From contig NZ_CP042431.1 in assembly GCF_007970185.1 (NCBI RefSeq), forward strand, positions 5,890,001-5,954,000: a stretch of 64,000 nucleotides of DNA, given 5' to 3'. A model generated the notes under the pieces. It saw nothing but the letters and a program-made list of their open reading frames with translations. It did no database searches and was not told the origin of the DNA. Of this stretch, positions 45,189 to 55,300 are shown piece by piece. The stretch is from Pseudobacter ginsenosidimutans (GTDB lineage: Bacteria > Bacteroidota > Bacteroidia > Chitinophagales > Chitinophagaceae). Each line of letters opens with the position of its first letter. Position 1 is the stretch's first letter. The translations under genes and the position numbers were made by a program.

Positions 45189-46338
45189 AGAACTATCCCT
45201 CCGCTTGCTGGAAGATAAAGTGATCGGCATATTCCTTAGTCTGATCGCTATTATCTGGCTGGCATTCAATTTCTCAACGGATGTGAAAACCGCCAATGAT
45301 TATTGGACTGGCAAGGAGCGATTTTCATTACTTTCGGGAACAGCTTTTTTACTACTGTTGACCATCGGCATCTTAAAGCTGCTGTACAAACGAAAAAAAT
45401 ACAAAACAGAAGGCATCCACACCTACCGCACAGCCGAATACAACGAGAAAGCATATGCGCTTGCCTATGAAATAGTCAATAACTACAGGAGGTCAGAAGC
45501 ATTCAATCATATCGTAAACACACACAGGGATAATGTCAGGGATTACTTCAATGATCTGATCAGTACTTTGCAGGAAAAGATCAACAGCCATATCACGGAG
45601 GAAACACTCCGTGGTTTCGATAAAGTGAAAAACAATGTGGAAGGGCAGAAAGCCATGATCTCATCTGTATTCAGGCAGTTTGCCAATATCCCGGCCATCG
45701 AATCTTATCTGACAGGGCAACACAGGAACTGCCTGAGCGAGCTTAGAAATGACCTGCTGAAAAAGATCCGCTCTAATGCTTTATTCGCTTCCTTCACTCA
45801 TTTCAGGAACAATAAAGGAGAAGGACCAGTCACCGCTGAATTCGACCTGGATGCGGCAGATATCGCATTTGAAATAGATTCCATACTGAAACAAATACCC
45901 GACCTGTCTTTCCAAAACCTCTTATCGAAAGAGAAGCAGGACAACGATATGACCATCGCCGGCCTGATGGCGGCCGGCATGACGGCCGATGATATTGCAC
46001 ATATCCTGAGCGATGTTATCGGAGGCGAATCGGCAGATTATATCCTTCATGAATTGATGGAATATGCCGGCACCTTTATCCCGGTCATAGGTCAGGTATT
46101 TGTGGTAATAAAAATATTCAAGTTTCTGTATGCTATGCGAGACAGGGCTGAAGACCTGCAACAATTGAGAACGGAGATCTATCAATCTTCCCTGAGCTTT
46201 TACCAGGGGATCAGCAAAAGGGCCAGTGCAGCCATTTATGCAGACAGCTCACTGTACATGGAAAAGCTGTCGGTGTCTTTTAAGGACAATTATGAAAGGG
46301 CCAGGAAATTCAAGAAGCGGAGCGAATGGTACAAATGA
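45172..46338 (+). CDS. Hypothetical membrane/coiled-coil protein paired with DUF4407
   Basis: 388 residues from MINKVRELSLRLL at 45172. A further 22 codons are open upstream but lie inside the DUF4407 gene. Two N-terminal helices (VIGIFLSLIAIIWLAFNF and GTAFLLLLTIGILKLLY), a long helical region with heptad-like spacing (about 90-250), a Gly/Ala-rich segment (IAGLMAAGMTADDIAHIL) and a hydrophobic segment AGTFIPVIGQVFVVIKIF near 300. The ending is basic (ARKFKKRSEWYK). I do not recognise the family. The ATG overlap with DUF4407 suggests one complex. Confidence 0.72.
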   Translation: MINKVRELSLRLLEDKVIGIFLSLIAIIWLAFNFSTDVKTANDYWTGKERFSLLSGTAFLLLLTIGILKLLYKRKKYKTEGIHTYRTAEYNEKAYALAYEIVNNYRRSEAFNHIVNTHRDNVRDYFNDLISTLQEKINSHITEETLRGFDKVKNNVEGQKAMISSVFRQFANIPAIESYLTGQHRNCLSELRNDLLKKIRSNALFASFTHFRNNKGEGPVTAEFDLDAADIAFEIDSILKQIPDLSFQNLLSKEKQDNDMTIAGLMAAGMTADDIAHILSDVIGGESADYILHELMEYAGTFIPVIGQVFVVIKIFKFLYAMRDRAEDLQQLRTEIYQSSLSFYQGISKRASAAIYADSSLYMEKLSVSFKDNYERARKFKKRSEWYK

Positions 46339-46433
46339 TCCAAAGAATGTGGTTCTGACAGGCAACATGCTAAACTGTCAACCCAAACTGCAATGGCACG
46401 AAAGATGCTTCTTAAGAAATAAAACAAGGGAAT

Positions 46434-46934
46434 ATGACAAATCAAATGGCAGTACTGGCTGGTGGTTGTTTCTGGGGAGTTGAAGAGCTGATTCGCGCCC
46501 TTCCCGGAGTGATCAAAACCAGGGTAGGTTATACAGGAGGCGACGTTCCCAATGCAACCTATCGCAACCACGGAACGCATGCAGAAGCAATAAGAATAGA
46601 ATTCGATCCAAACCGGATCAGTTACCGGCAGATCCTTGAATTCTTCTTCACGCTTCACGATCCCACTACTTTGAACCGCCAGGGAAATGATATCGGCACA
46701 TCCTATCGTTCAGCCATCTTCTATCTGAATGATGAGCAGAAGCAAACGGCAACGGAACTGATAGCAGAACTGACCGCCGCCAATGTTTACAAAAAGCCCA
46801 TCGTTACAGAAGTTACAGCGGTTTCAGATTTCTGGGATGCAGAAGAAGAACACCAGGATTACCTGCAAAAACATCCTTACGGATATACTTGCCACTTTGT
46901 CCGCCCGGAATGGAAATTGAAAACAGCGGAGTGA
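46434..46934 (+). CDS. msrA: Peptide-methionine (S)-S-oxide reductase
   Basis: 166 residues with the MsrA active-site motif [10 protein letters not shown] (nucleophile C12), [15 protein letters not shown], the [19 protein letters not shown] block and [18 protein letters not shown] Cys near the C-terminus (GYTCHF) may act as the resolving residue. It reduces the S-epimer of methionine sulfoxide in proteins, using thioredoxin, in the cytosol; no signal peptide is present. It follows the DUF4407 pair after 95 bp and is probably transcribed separately or by read-through. A strong hairpin follows. Confidence 0.95.
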   Translation: MTNQMAVLAGGCFWGVEELIRALPGVIKTRVGYTGGDVPNATYRNHGTHAEAIRIEFDPNRISYRQILEFFFTLHDPTTLNRQGNDIGTSYRSAIFYLNDEQKQTATELIAELTAANVYKKPIVTEVTAVSDFWDAEEEHQDYLQKHPYGYTCHFVRPEWKLKTAE

Positions 46935-46963
46935 TAGCGTTAACATAAATATTATATAAAAGG

Positions 46964-47003
46964 AAAACAGGACAAGAGGAATATTCCCTTTGTCCTGTTT
47001 TCT
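46964..47003. terminator. Bidirectional terminator between msrA and the DUF5689 gene
   Basis: A 13-bp perfect stem (gaaaacaggacaa at 46964-46976 with its complement at 46991-47003) encloses a self-complementary GGAATATTCC centre. A-rich 5' and T-rich 3' flanks give a U tract on both strands. It lies between convergent genes, as expected for a shared rho-independent terminator. Confidence 0.85.
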
Positions 47004-47019
47004 TTTAGATGAGTATTCT

Positions 47020-48657
47020 TTACTCTACCAATTTTGTTACGCTGATATGTTTTTCCAGTGTATCGATGGTAGCAGCGGTTTGTACCAGTTCCACCACCAC
47101 TTGTTTACGCGCAGTTGTCCAGCGCCCCAGTGTAATATTGTATACTCCTCCCATCATATTGTATAGTCCTGCATCAGTAGGAGCTACGGGATATTTTTCA
47201 TTGATAGGATAAGGCATATTGTTGGTATTGCCTGCGGAACGATAATGCAGGTAAGGAACAATTACAGGCTTATAGGTATTGGGATCGATGCTTACTGAGT
47301 ACATGGAGTACCAGTCGTTGTTACAGATCCGGTAACCTAATATTGGATCTTTCGCGGGATCGAAGATAGCGGCACTACCACCGGTTGCAATAAACAATAC
47401 ATCCTCCGGAACTGATGTTTCGGTAATAGTAGTTCCCTTGAATATAGCCAGGCCACAGGAGTTTCCATTGTTGGGGAAAGGGCCGGAAGTACCGAATTCA
47501 CTGGTATGCACCAGGCCTCCGTCTCCAAGATTAGGAAGCGTACTGCCGGTTACAGCATTGTTGCCACTGGTCAGGTAAGTTTTCTGGTACCAGTTGGTGG
47601 AAGCAGGGAATGCATAAGTGCCTGCAGAGCCATTGATCTTCTTACCCTGGAATCCGAAATAGAAGAACTGTCCTTTTTGAACGCTGCCTGTATTGATATC
47701 ATATTTGATGGTACGCTGTCCGCCCGTGGCCCATCCGGCATCGAGCAGGGTAGCAGAGCTGGCTCCTCCTGAATTGACGCAGAAAACGATACAGTAAGGA
47801 GTGGCTGCAAAATCAATATCCTTTGTGGCGAGCATTTGAACATATTCCTGTCCTCCGTCCCCGCCCTTTGGATCGCTCTGGAATCCGGAGATGAGGAGAT
47901 CCTGCACGGAAGAGCCCATGTTCACGATATCATCCCCGTTCCTTGTTCTGAGTGTAACTTTATCTTCAGAAGTCATGAAGGGAATGCCAACATATGCAGC
48001 AAGACTGAATGGCGTATTGTTGGCATAGTCCACTGCAGGATCAGTATACAGATCGAGATCACCAAAACCATCATTGATCTTTTTGGAGCCACTGATCACT
48101 TCACCTGGCAGGGGAGCGGGATTGAAGCTTGACTTATTGACGATGCAAAGAGAGCTTTCATAATTGTTGGGATTTGCCTGCAACTGCGCTACTGTAACCG
48201 CGTTGATATCCACCACACCTTTTCCGGCAGGATGGATATGCGACTCCGTTAGTCCCGTAATAGTGAGGATACCATTCTTACGGGTGAGCATGCCGCTATT
48301 GATATCGATCACAAGGGAATCACCGGGATGATATTTTTCGGCGGCAGCGCCAAGCTCAATTGAGATGCCCCGTAAGGTTGCCAGTCGACGGCTATCCTGC
48401 ACTATCAGCAAGCCTTCAGGCAGATTTCCAGTTTCATGTTCGGAGATCACCACTACAGCAATTTTGGTGGCGCCATAAACAGTCTCTTTCGTAAGCGCAA
48501 CATCCTTTCCCTTGTAAATCGGACGAATGTCCAGCACTGACACGATTTCAAACGGCACGCCGCCGGGGTAATTCTCGTAGGTCTCTTTATTGCAACTACC
48601 AATAATGGTAATGCTTATCGCAATGGAGAAAATATATAAGAAGCATTTCATCGTCAT
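47020..48657 (-). CDS. DUF5689-type surface lipoprotein of the third SusCD locus
   Basis: 545 residues. Lipoprotein signal with IGSC (C about 22), then a DUF5689-like region (FEIVSVLDIRPIYKGKDVAL, GLLIVQDSRRLATLRG, PGDSLVIDI, VTVAQLQANPNNYESSLC), followed from about residue 255 by a second beta-rich domain with many Gly, Ser and Asn (DIDFAATPYCIVFCVNSGGA). Such proteins accompany SusC/SusD pairs and are presumed surface glycan- or nucleic-acid/protein-binding subunits; DUF5689 resembles OB-fold binding domains. Last gene of the operon that starts with the ECF sigma at 55300. Confidence 0.78.
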   Translation of the reverse strand: MTMKCFLYIFSIAISITIIGSCNKETYENYPGGVPFEIVSVLDIRPIYKGKDVALTKETVYGATKIAVVVISEHETGNLPEGLLIVQDSRRLATLRGISIELGAAAEKYHPGDSLVIDINSGMLTRKNGILTITGLTESHIHPAGKGVVDINAVTVAQLQANPNNYESSLCIVNKSSFNPAPLPGEVISGSKKINDGFGDLDLYTDPAVDYANNTPFSLAAYVGIPFMTSEDKVTLRTRNGDDIVNMGSSVQDLLISGFQSDPKGGDGGQEYVQMLATKDIDFAATPYCIVFCVNSGGASSATLLDAGWATGGQRTIKYDINTGSVQKGQFFYFGFQGKKINGSAGTYAFPASTNWYQKTYLTSGNNAVTGSTLPNLGDGGLVHTSEFGTSGPFPNNGNSCGLAIFKGTTITETSVPEDVLFIATGGSAAIFDPAKDPILGYRICNNDWYSMYSVSIDPNTYKPVIVPYLHYRSAGNTNNMPYPINEKYPVAPTDAGLYNMMGGVYNITLGRWTTARKQVVVELVQTAATIDTLEKHISVTKLVE

Positions 48658-48675
48658 GATTTTTTGATTGTTTCA

Positions 48676-50241
48676 TTAAGGTCTCTGCCACCAGACATTG
48701 GTGAATATTTCGTCAGGGCCCTGTGCGGCTACAGCAGCTTTGTAATTCACAGGATTGGCTGCCTGAACATAAACAGGGTAGACCAGTCTTGCCGGCATTA
48801 CTCCACCATTCATCAGGCCTGGTCCTTTCGGTAAAACAGGATGACCGGTGCGCCTGTATTCAAACCACTGTTGCAGATCGGTCATGAACAATGCATAATA
48901 TTTCTGTAAATGGATCATTTCCATTTTTGTTTCCAGTGGCAGATTATCATCCCAGAGCTCACCGGCTGCATCCAGGTTGGTAAGATGCGTGGCAAAATTG
49001 GCATGGGTAATGCTCTCATTGAAATTAGGCACCCAGTAATTGATGGCGGATGCGATGCCCTGATAATAGAATGTTTTTGTATCGCCGGTGATCCATCCTT
49101 TGGCAGCGGCTTCCGCGAGTATGAACTGCACTTCAGCATACTGCATGATGATACCTGTATTGGCATTTTGCTGGAGAGACCAGGTGCCGCCGGTACTGGT
49201 ATTATCATAGCTTTGGAAATAACAACCCTTGGTATCGCCATTGCCGGGAATATATCCGCTTGGTACGCCATACCATCCACCACCGCTGGCCTGTGAAATT
49301 CCAAGTCTTCCAATGCTTCCCGATCCGTACGGTGTAGAGGAAACATAACGGGGATCAGACCACGAAACAAGGTTGTCGAGGAAGAAACTGCAAAGGGCCG
49401 GGCCGCGAAAATCCTGCGCACGTATGCCATTCACGAATGGCGAAGTATAAGGATCGGTAGTGCTGGTGCCGCCGGTCCAGAGTAACCTGGCGCAATCCGC
49501 ATTGCTTTGAAAGATGGGATACTGGCCAGGGTTCTCCACTATCTCTTTGATCTTGGCAATGCACTGATCCTGCACTTCCGGTTTACCGGAAATACGCAGC
49601 AGCAATCGCAGGTAAAGGGAATTACCAAATTTTCTCCATTTGGCAATATCTCCCTTATACATGGGATCGCTGGAAACCACGATGGTGCTGCCTCCTGCAA
49701 GTAAAGTATTGGCTTCTTCCAGTTGTTTGAACAGATCGAGATAGATATCTTTTTGTTTATCGAAAACCGGGATCAGGTTTCCCTGATCTCCTTCCAGTGC
49801 GTCTGAGTAAGGGATATCGCCATAGATATCTGTGAGGTTGGCAAACAGCCAGACCTTGCCGATCTTACCGATACCCTGGTAAGAAGTGTTGGGCGTTTTG
49901 GCTGTACGCGCCAGGCTATCCACCTGCTTGAAATTGGTGAGCTGTACAAACCATGCATTCCATAAATAGTCAGACATGCTGGTCCTGAATGCATACCTGA
50001 ACACGGTATTGTCGCCATCACTTTGCGATACTGTAACCTGCATCAGTTCATTATTGAAACTCCGGTTACGGCTCATGCCGGGCCAGATGGAATTCACAAG
50101 CGCCGGCGCCAGCAGCTTGTCTGAAGTTGTTTCCAGGAAATTGATAGGATCTGTATTCAGGTCCTCAAATCCCTTGTTGCATGAATAGAATGCCGGCAAC
50201 GCCATCAACACCATACATGCTGTAAATATTTTCTTTCTCAT
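48676..50241 (-). CDS. SusD-like outer-membrane lipoprotein, third locus
   Basis: 521 residues. Lipobox LPAFYSC (C21), then NKGFEDLNTDPINFLETTSD, which is the start typical of the SusD-like_2 subgroup, distinct from the RagB/SusD form in the duplicated cassettes. WLFANLTDIYGDIPYSDAL and FGNSLYLRLLLRISGKPEV are the helical repeat blocks of that subgroup. It would form the lid of the SusC at 50280. It sits between susC and the DUF5689 lipoprotein. Ligand unknown. Confidence 0.92.
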   Translation of the reverse strand: MRKKIFTACMVLMALPAFYSCNKGFEDLNTDPINFLETTSDKLLAPALVNSIWPGMSRNRSFNNELMQVTVSQSDGDNTVFRYAFRTSMSDYLWNAWFVQLTNFKQVDSLARTAKTPNTSYQGIGKIGKVWLFANLTDIYGDIPYSDALEGDQGNLIPVFDKQKDIYLDLFKQLEEANTLLAGGSTIVVSSDPMYKGDIAKWRKFGNSLYLRLLLRISGKPEVQDQCIAKIKEIVENPGQYPIFQSNADCARLLWTGGTSTTDPYTSPFVNGIRAQDFRGPALCSFFLDNLVSWSDPRYVSSTPYGSGSIGRLGISQASGGGWYGVPSGYIPGNGDTKGCYFQSYDNTSTGGTWSLQQNANTGIIMQYAEVQFILAEAAAKGWITGDTKTFYYQGIASAINYWVPNFNESITHANFATHLTNLDAAGELWDDNLPLETKMEMIHLQKYYALFMTDLQQWFEYRRTGHPVLPKGPGLMNGGVMPARLVYPVYVQAANPVNYKAAVAAQGPDEIFTNVWWQRP

Positions 50242-50279
50242 CTCTGTGCTTTTATATTGATCAGCTTTTTACGAATTGG

Positions 50280-53200
50280 TTAGAACCCGATGGTTAAATT
50301 GAAACCCATCGTACGGCTGGAAGGGAACTGTCCTACTTCAAAACCTCTCACTACATCTGTTCCGCTCAAGGTGCCAAACTCAGGATCGAAGATGGGCCAG
50401 GGCGACCAGATGAACAGGTCACGGCCAAACACGCCCACACTGGCAGAGCTCAATCCGAACTTCTTCAGGAACCCTGGTTTGAAATTGTACATCAGTGAAG
50501 CTTCGCGGAATTTCAGGAAGTCAGTACTGAATGTGCTTCCTTCTGCATTGTAACTACCGATGCTGTATTGATAATACTGGTCGATATCAGTTGCCACCAC
50601 ATCGTTCTTACGGTAGCTGCCATCAGGATTCTGAATTACACCGTTACCGATGATCCCGTTGTACCTGCCGGGCAGTGTTGATTTCAATTTACCCTGCTCT
50701 GCCAGTTTGTAATGTGTAAGCGAATAAGCAACGGCGCCGATCTGCGCATCGAACAACATGCTCAGTGTGAAATTCCTGAACTGGAATTTATTACCCAGGC
50801 TGAATTTGAATTTTGGTGTGGTGTTTCCGAGATAGATGATGCTGTCTGTGATCCTGGGGAAACCGGTTGCAGGATCGAAGATCACCTGTCCGTCCGGGCT
50901 GCGCATATATCCGAGGCCATACAGGTCGCCCATGCTGCCACCCACGGACGCCACGATCTGTCCGCTGGCCACCTGGCCGGCTCTCAGCAGGATGGCGCTA
51001 TCCGGCATGGAGAGGATCTTGTTCTGGTTGTAAGAAAAAGTTCCGAACAGGTTCCAGTTGAAACCACCTTTTTTGCCAACAACTGGTTTTGCATTGAGGC
51101 TGATCTCGATCCCATTATTCCTCACTTTTCCAGCATTGATACGTGCGGCGCTATAGCCTGATGAAGCATCCACGGTTCTGGTGAAGATCTGTCTTCTCGT
51201 ATTGCCGAAATAGGCAGACAGATCCAATGCGATCCTGCCATTGAAGAATTGTATTTCTGTACCAAACTCGTAAGTGGTGGTAAGCAGTGGTTTTAAATTG
51301 GGATTGGGTAAGATTGTGGGGCTCACCAGCGCACTGTCCGGATAGATCCCACCGCTGGCAACAGGATAGGAGTAGGCCGTCGTGTAGGCATAGGTGTCAG
51401 AGCTTCCTACCATGGCGTAAGAAGCGCGTAATTTCAGATAGTTGATCAGTTCCGGCAATTTCACTACATCAGACAAAACGAAGCCGGTATTGATGGAAGG
51501 ATAGGAAAAGCCAACGGGATTCTTTCTTTTGGGAGAAGCCAGGATCGAGCTCCAGTCCTGACGTCCGGTAAGTTCGGCAAACAGGAAATTCTTATAGCTA
51601 AGGTTCACGATGCCGTACAAACTGTTGAGCTGGTACCGGCTTGTATCGGGAAAATACACCAGGCCATATTCTGTATTCTCCATTGTATAGATACCCGGCA
51701 GATGCAATCCATCATTCCTTATATCTGTTTTATCGTATTCGTTCTTCAACTGGCTTCCTCCAAAGGTTACACCCAGTTTCCAGTCGGGGTTCAGCTCTTT
51801 GAAGTATTTGGCCATGATATCGTAGCTCTTTTCCCTGGAGTAGATATTCTGTCTTCTCACAGATCCTCTGGGCAGGCGTGTGCCGGCATCGAAAGGTCTG
51901 TCCTGTTCACGTTTATCGTTCATCCAGTCATAGTTGCCACGCAGCATCACACTCAATTCTTTGGTCACCTGGTAATTCAGTGTAACGTTGCCGGTCAGGT
52001 TATTTCTTCTTGTTTTGTTAAGGAACTCATTGGTGATGGCATATGGATTTTCCGGGAAGGAGGAAAAAGGATAGCGGATGAATTTGTAAAGGCTGTCGTA
52101 CACACTGCCGGGCCCGCCTGCCCAGTAGTTCTTAAGCCAGTTATGATCAGCGCTGGGTTGCCAGAAAATGTACCAGTACATTAAGCTCTGGTTGCCATAA
52201 CCTGCTGCGGGGAGATTATCACTTTTCCTGAAACCGTAGTTGGCCTTCACAGCCAGTTTCAATTTTTTGGTGATGTCTGTATTGGTGGACAGGCCGATGT
52301 TCTGGCGAACGAAACCGGTATTGGGCACGATCCATTTATTGTTTTCCGAACCCAGTGTAATGCGAACGCCTGTAGAGCCGATCTTACCATCGATGCTGAG
52401 ATTGTTCCTGAGGTCGCGGCCCATGTCCCAGAAATCATTGATATTGTCGTAAGCCTTCCAGGGAGTGCGTTGCAGGCCTACTGTTTGTCTAACCGGATCG
52501 TATTGATAGAATGATTGTCCATCAAATTTTGGCCCATAAGCAGAACTTGTACCGCTGGTGCTGGCGCCATCTTCGGTGGCTCCATATGAATAATAAAGAG
52601 CGCCCCCCAGGCCCTGTCCGTATTCATATTGCAGATCAGGGAACCTGTTCACCTGTTCGATACTACCGTTCACGGTATAGCGAACATTGAAGTGTCCGCC
52701 TTTTTTCTGTGTGGCGGATTTGGTAGTGATGATCACGGCGCCGTTGGCAGCGCGCTGTCCGTACAACGCAGCTGCAGCGGGCCCGAGAAGTACTGAAACG
52801 CTTTCGATATCCTGTGGGTTGATATCATTCACTGCGCTGCCGTAGTCTGCGGGCAGGTTATCCGAGTTGGTGGCATATACCTGGTCGCTGCCGTTGGCAG
52901 AGCGTCTGCCACTGCCACTGCTCACAACCACACCATCGATGATGATCAGGGCTTCGTTGTTTCCTGTAAGGTTGTTCTCTCCGCGCAGGATGATCTTGCT
53001 GGTGGCCGCCGGACCGGAGCCGGAACGGACCAGGTTCAGGCCTGCCACTTTACCGGAAAGGGCATCCATCCAGTTGAGGCTGGCTGCATCAGTCAGTTGG
53101 TTGCTGTCTACTTTCGTTAACGCATAACCGAGAGAGCGCTGTGATTTTTTGATGCCCAGGGCAGTTACCACCACTTCACCGAGATCCTTCGATTTACTTT

Positions 53201-53555
53201 TCATACGGATCAGCAGGGTATTGGAATTACCCGGCTGTTTTACCGTAAATCCTTTATGAACGTGGGTTTCATAGCCTATAGAAGAGAAAGTGAAATCATA
53301 CACTTCACCCAGCCTCAGTTGGGGAAAGGTAAAGATGCCTTTCTCGTTGGTAACGGCGGACAGTGTTTGACGCCCATTGTCTGCTCTTCGTGTAGCGATA
53401 ACAGTTACCGCAGGCAGCACTTCACCTTTCTCTGTGATAACGGTGCCGCTTACGGCAACCGTTTCCTGTGCAATTGCTGATACATTGAAAAATAAAAGGA
53501 ACAAAACCCACATCAACTGTATGTTGCTTTGCCCTTTTTTCTTTGTTGATCTCAT
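50280..53555 (-). CDS. SusC/RagA TonB-linked outer-membrane transporter, third locus
   Basis: 1091 residues from MRSTKKKGQSNIQLMW at 53555; an extra 22-codon upstream extension masks the signal peptide and is rejected. Signal peptide to SAIAQ, carboxypeptidase-like beta domain (VAVSGTVITEKGEVLPAVTV), the linker VVVTALGIKKSQRSLGYA that is diagnostic for SusC, plug and barrel ending MGFNLTIGF. No STN domain is present between signal peptide and beta domain, although fecR and ECF sigma genes lie just upstream. It probably works with the SusD-like lipoprotein at 48676. Confidence 0.93.
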   Translation of the reverse strand: MRSTKKKGQSNIQLMWVLFLLFFNVSAIAQETVAVSGTVITEKGEVLPAVTVIATRRADNGRQTLSAVTNEKGIFTFPQLRLGEVYDFTFSSIGYETHVHKGFTVKQPGNSNTLLIRMKSKSKDLGEVVVTALGIKKSQRSLGYALTKVDSNQLTDAASLNWMDALSGKVAGLNLVRSGSGPAATSKIILRGENNLTGNNEALIIIDGVVVSSGSGRRSANGSDQVYATNSDNLPADYGSAVNDINPQDIESVSVLLGPAAAALYGQRAANGAVIITTKSATQKKGGHFNVRYTVNGSIEQVNRFPDLQYEYGQGLGGALYYSYGATEDGASTSGTSSAYGPKFDGQSFYQYDPVRQTVGLQRTPWKAYDNINDFWDMGRDLRNNLSIDGKIGSTGVRITLGSENNKWIVPNTGFVRQNIGLSTNTDITKKLKLAVKANYGFRKSDNLPAAGYGNQSLMYWYIFWQPSADHNWLKNYWAGGPGSVYDSLYKFIRYPFSSFPENPYAITNEFLNKTRRNNLTGNVTLNYQVTKELSVMLRGNYDWMNDKREQDRPFDAGTRLPRGSVRRQNIYSREKSYDIMAKYFKELNPDWKLGVTFGGSQLKNEYDKTDIRNDGLHLPGIYTMENTEYGLVYFPDTSRYQLNSLYGIVNLSYKNFLFAELTGRQDWSSILASPKRKNPVGFSYPSINTGFVLSDVVKLPELINYLKLRASYAMVGSSDTYAYTTAYSYPVASGGIYPDSALVSPTILPNPNLKPLLTTTYEFGTEIQFFNGRIALDLSAYFGNTRRQIFTRTVDASSGYSAARINAGKVRNNGIEISLNAKPVVGKKGGFNWNLFGTFSYNQNKILSMPDSAILLRAGQVASGQIVASVGGSMGDLYGLGYMRSPDGQVIFDPATGFPRITDSIIYLGNTTPKFKFSLGNKFQFRNFTLSMLFDAQIGAVAYSLTHYKLAEQGKLKSTLPGRYNGIIGNGVIQNPDGSYRKNDVVATDIDQYYQYSIGSYNAEGSTFSTDFLKFREASLMYNFKPGFLKKFGLSSASVGVFGRDLFIWSPWPIFDPEFGTLSGTDVVRGFEVGQFPSSRTMGFNLTIGF

Positions 53556-53640
53556 AAGTTTTTTATTGTTTGACTTATACGCATGGGATAGACAGGCCGC
53601 CGGTAAGCAGCTAGCAAGCACCTGTTCGTTTCCTGTATGT

Positions 53641-54687
53641 TTACTTAGATTTCGTGATTATATAGCCGTCATCTTTTTTTGAAATCTGCAGACCGTTCAT
53701 GTTTGCAATCAGATTCAGCAATACGGATAATGAGTCTCCTTTGATCACTTCGCCGGAAAAGAATTTTCCTTTCAATAGTTCTTCATCATAGGATATTGGA
53801 CAATTATATTTGGTCATCAATGTTTTCATCACCACCGGCAAAGGTGTGTTATCGAAGATCATGGCATCATCGTCAGTGACGGAATGATCAGTGCCGGCGG
53901 GTTGGGGGCGGGGACCTGGCTCAACAATGAATCGATTCACAGACATGTTTCCTTTTTCGATGCTATAGTTCATTTCATTGCCGGGCATCAGGATGAGATC
54001 CTGTTTCCAGCCTTTCAGCGAATCCTTCAGTGATTTGATCAGCACCTTACCCTGAAATAGTTTTATGTTGCAGGCCATCGCCGATTCTGATACCCTGAAT
54101 GAAGTGCCCAATACCGTGGTTGAAAACAATCTGGAATGTACAGTGAATGGATTTCCTTTATTATTAGCTACATCAAAATCAACCACACCTTCCATATAGA
54201 TATTCCGCTGCGTAAGTATTCCGAATGGTTCCTGGTACCTGATCTTCGCTTTGGGCGCCAGTTTCACGATGGTACCATCATCCAGTTTTATCTTCCGGCT
54301 CTTTGCGGAATTGTTTGTTTGTGTTGTCCAGTTTGATTTTACAGCCGGTCCCTGTACTGAATTTGCCTGTGCCGGCGCAGGAGTTTTATTATCGGGGACC
54401 AACAACCAAACAGCAATTGCCACCACCAGTAATGAAGCGGCTATTGATATCCTGCGGAATCGGACACTGCGTGTTTGCTTTCCGATCTGCTTATTGATCA
54501 CCTCGCGCATTTCATCTTCATAACCTGCAGGCACGGTGTTTTCCTTTCCGGCAGCATCCCATGAAGACTTCAGGTACATCGCCATCAGCTCAGGGTGTTG
54601 CTTCAGGTGGCGGGCAACGGCCTCTGCTTCAGTGGCGGTACACTGGTTCTCAAAAAACTTCTGTATAAGCGTATACGTGATCTTCAT
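53641..54687 (-). CDS. FecR-type anti-sigma factor, third locus
   Basis: 348 residues with a short N-terminal sigma-binding region (KFFENQCTATEAEAVARHL), one membrane helix (ISIAASLLVVAIAVWLLV, about 82-99), a FecR core (IKLDDGTIVKLAPKAKIRY, NIYMEGVVDFDV, TTVLGTSFRV) and a C-terminal DUF4974-like segment (MKTLMTKYNCPISYDEEL). Located between ECF sigma and susC. Because the cognate SusC has no STN domain, the signal input to this FecR is not obvious. Confidence 0.9.
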   Translation of the reverse strand: MKITYTLIQKFFENQCTATEAEAVARHLKQHPELMAMYLKSSWDAAGKENTVPAGYEDEMREVINKQIGKQTRSVRFRRISIAASLLVVAIAVWLLVPDNKTPAPAQANSVQGPAVKSNWTTQTNNSAKSRKIKLDDGTIVKLAPKAKIRYQEPFGILTQRNIYMEGVVDFDVANNKGNPFTVHSRLFSTTVLGTSFRVSESAMACNIKLFQGKVLIKSLKDSLKGWKQDLILMPGNEMNYSIEKGNMSVNRFIVEPGPRPQPAGTDHSVTDDDAMIFDNTPLPVVMKTLMTKYNCPISYDEELLKGKFFSGEVIKGDSLSVLLNLIANMNGLQISKKDDGYIITKSK

Positions 54688-54745
54688 GATGGTGCATTAG
54701 GAGATACGAAGGGCACCAGAATTTACCCCTGCTGATAATATTAAA

Positions 54746-55300
54746 TTAATACTGGGAAAAAAGGATATGCAGAAAAAGCAGGATGGTAACGAGGGAGCGT
54801 ACATGCTTCAATGCCTTGGAATAGTGGTCCTCCACCGTTTTGATACTTACAGAAAGCTGTTCTGCTATTTCCTTGTTGGAATAGCCCTTGGCGATCTTCA
54901 GCATGAAAACATTCCTGCGGATGGGTGGAAGGTCTTCCGAAACGGCATCGAGGTAATCGGCGGATTCGTAGTCTGTATTGGAGTGACAGACCAGTGCAGG
55001 TTGCTCGCAGAGATCATCTTCCAGGCGATGCTGGTATTTGCGTTCAGCAGCCTGTTTGCGCAGGTGATCCACAAAAATGGAGCTGGCAATGGTGAAGAGC
55101 TGTGTATCGAGGGAATATGCATCAGAGAGAGTATGCCTTGATTTCCAGAGTTTGATAAACGATTGCTGGGTTAGATCCTTCGCCTGCTCTTTTATGCGGG
55201 TACGCTTCAGGAAATAATGAAACAATTTAGCGTGATACAGGTCGTATACCGCCTGGTATGCAACCTGATCGCCTTTCTTTATTTCAGTTATCTGGATCAA
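54746..55300 (-). CDS. ECF sigma factor, third locus
   Basis: 184 residues. Region 2 (AVYDLYHAKLFHYFLKRTR, QAKDLTQQSFIKLWK) and region 4 (NVFMLKIAKGYSNKEIAEQL and helix SVSIKTVEDHYSKAL) are clear. The start codon is TTG (55300-55298), since an in-frame TAA lies a few codons upstream and no ATG follows before region 2; an AAAGGA sequence precedes it closely. A hydrophobic tail (LVTILLFLHILFSQY) ends the protein. First gene of the third locus; it should be controlled by the FecR 58 bases downstream. Confidence 0.9.
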   Translation of the reverse strand: MIQITEIKKGDQVAYQAVYDLYHAKLFHYFLKRTRIKEQAKDLTQQSFIKLWKSRHTLSDAYSLDTQLFTIASSIFVDHLRKQAAERKYQHRLEDDLCEQPALVCHSNTDYESADYLDAVSEDLPPIRRNVFMLKIAKGYSNKEIAEQLSVSIKTVEDHYSKALKHVRSLVTILLFLHILFSQY

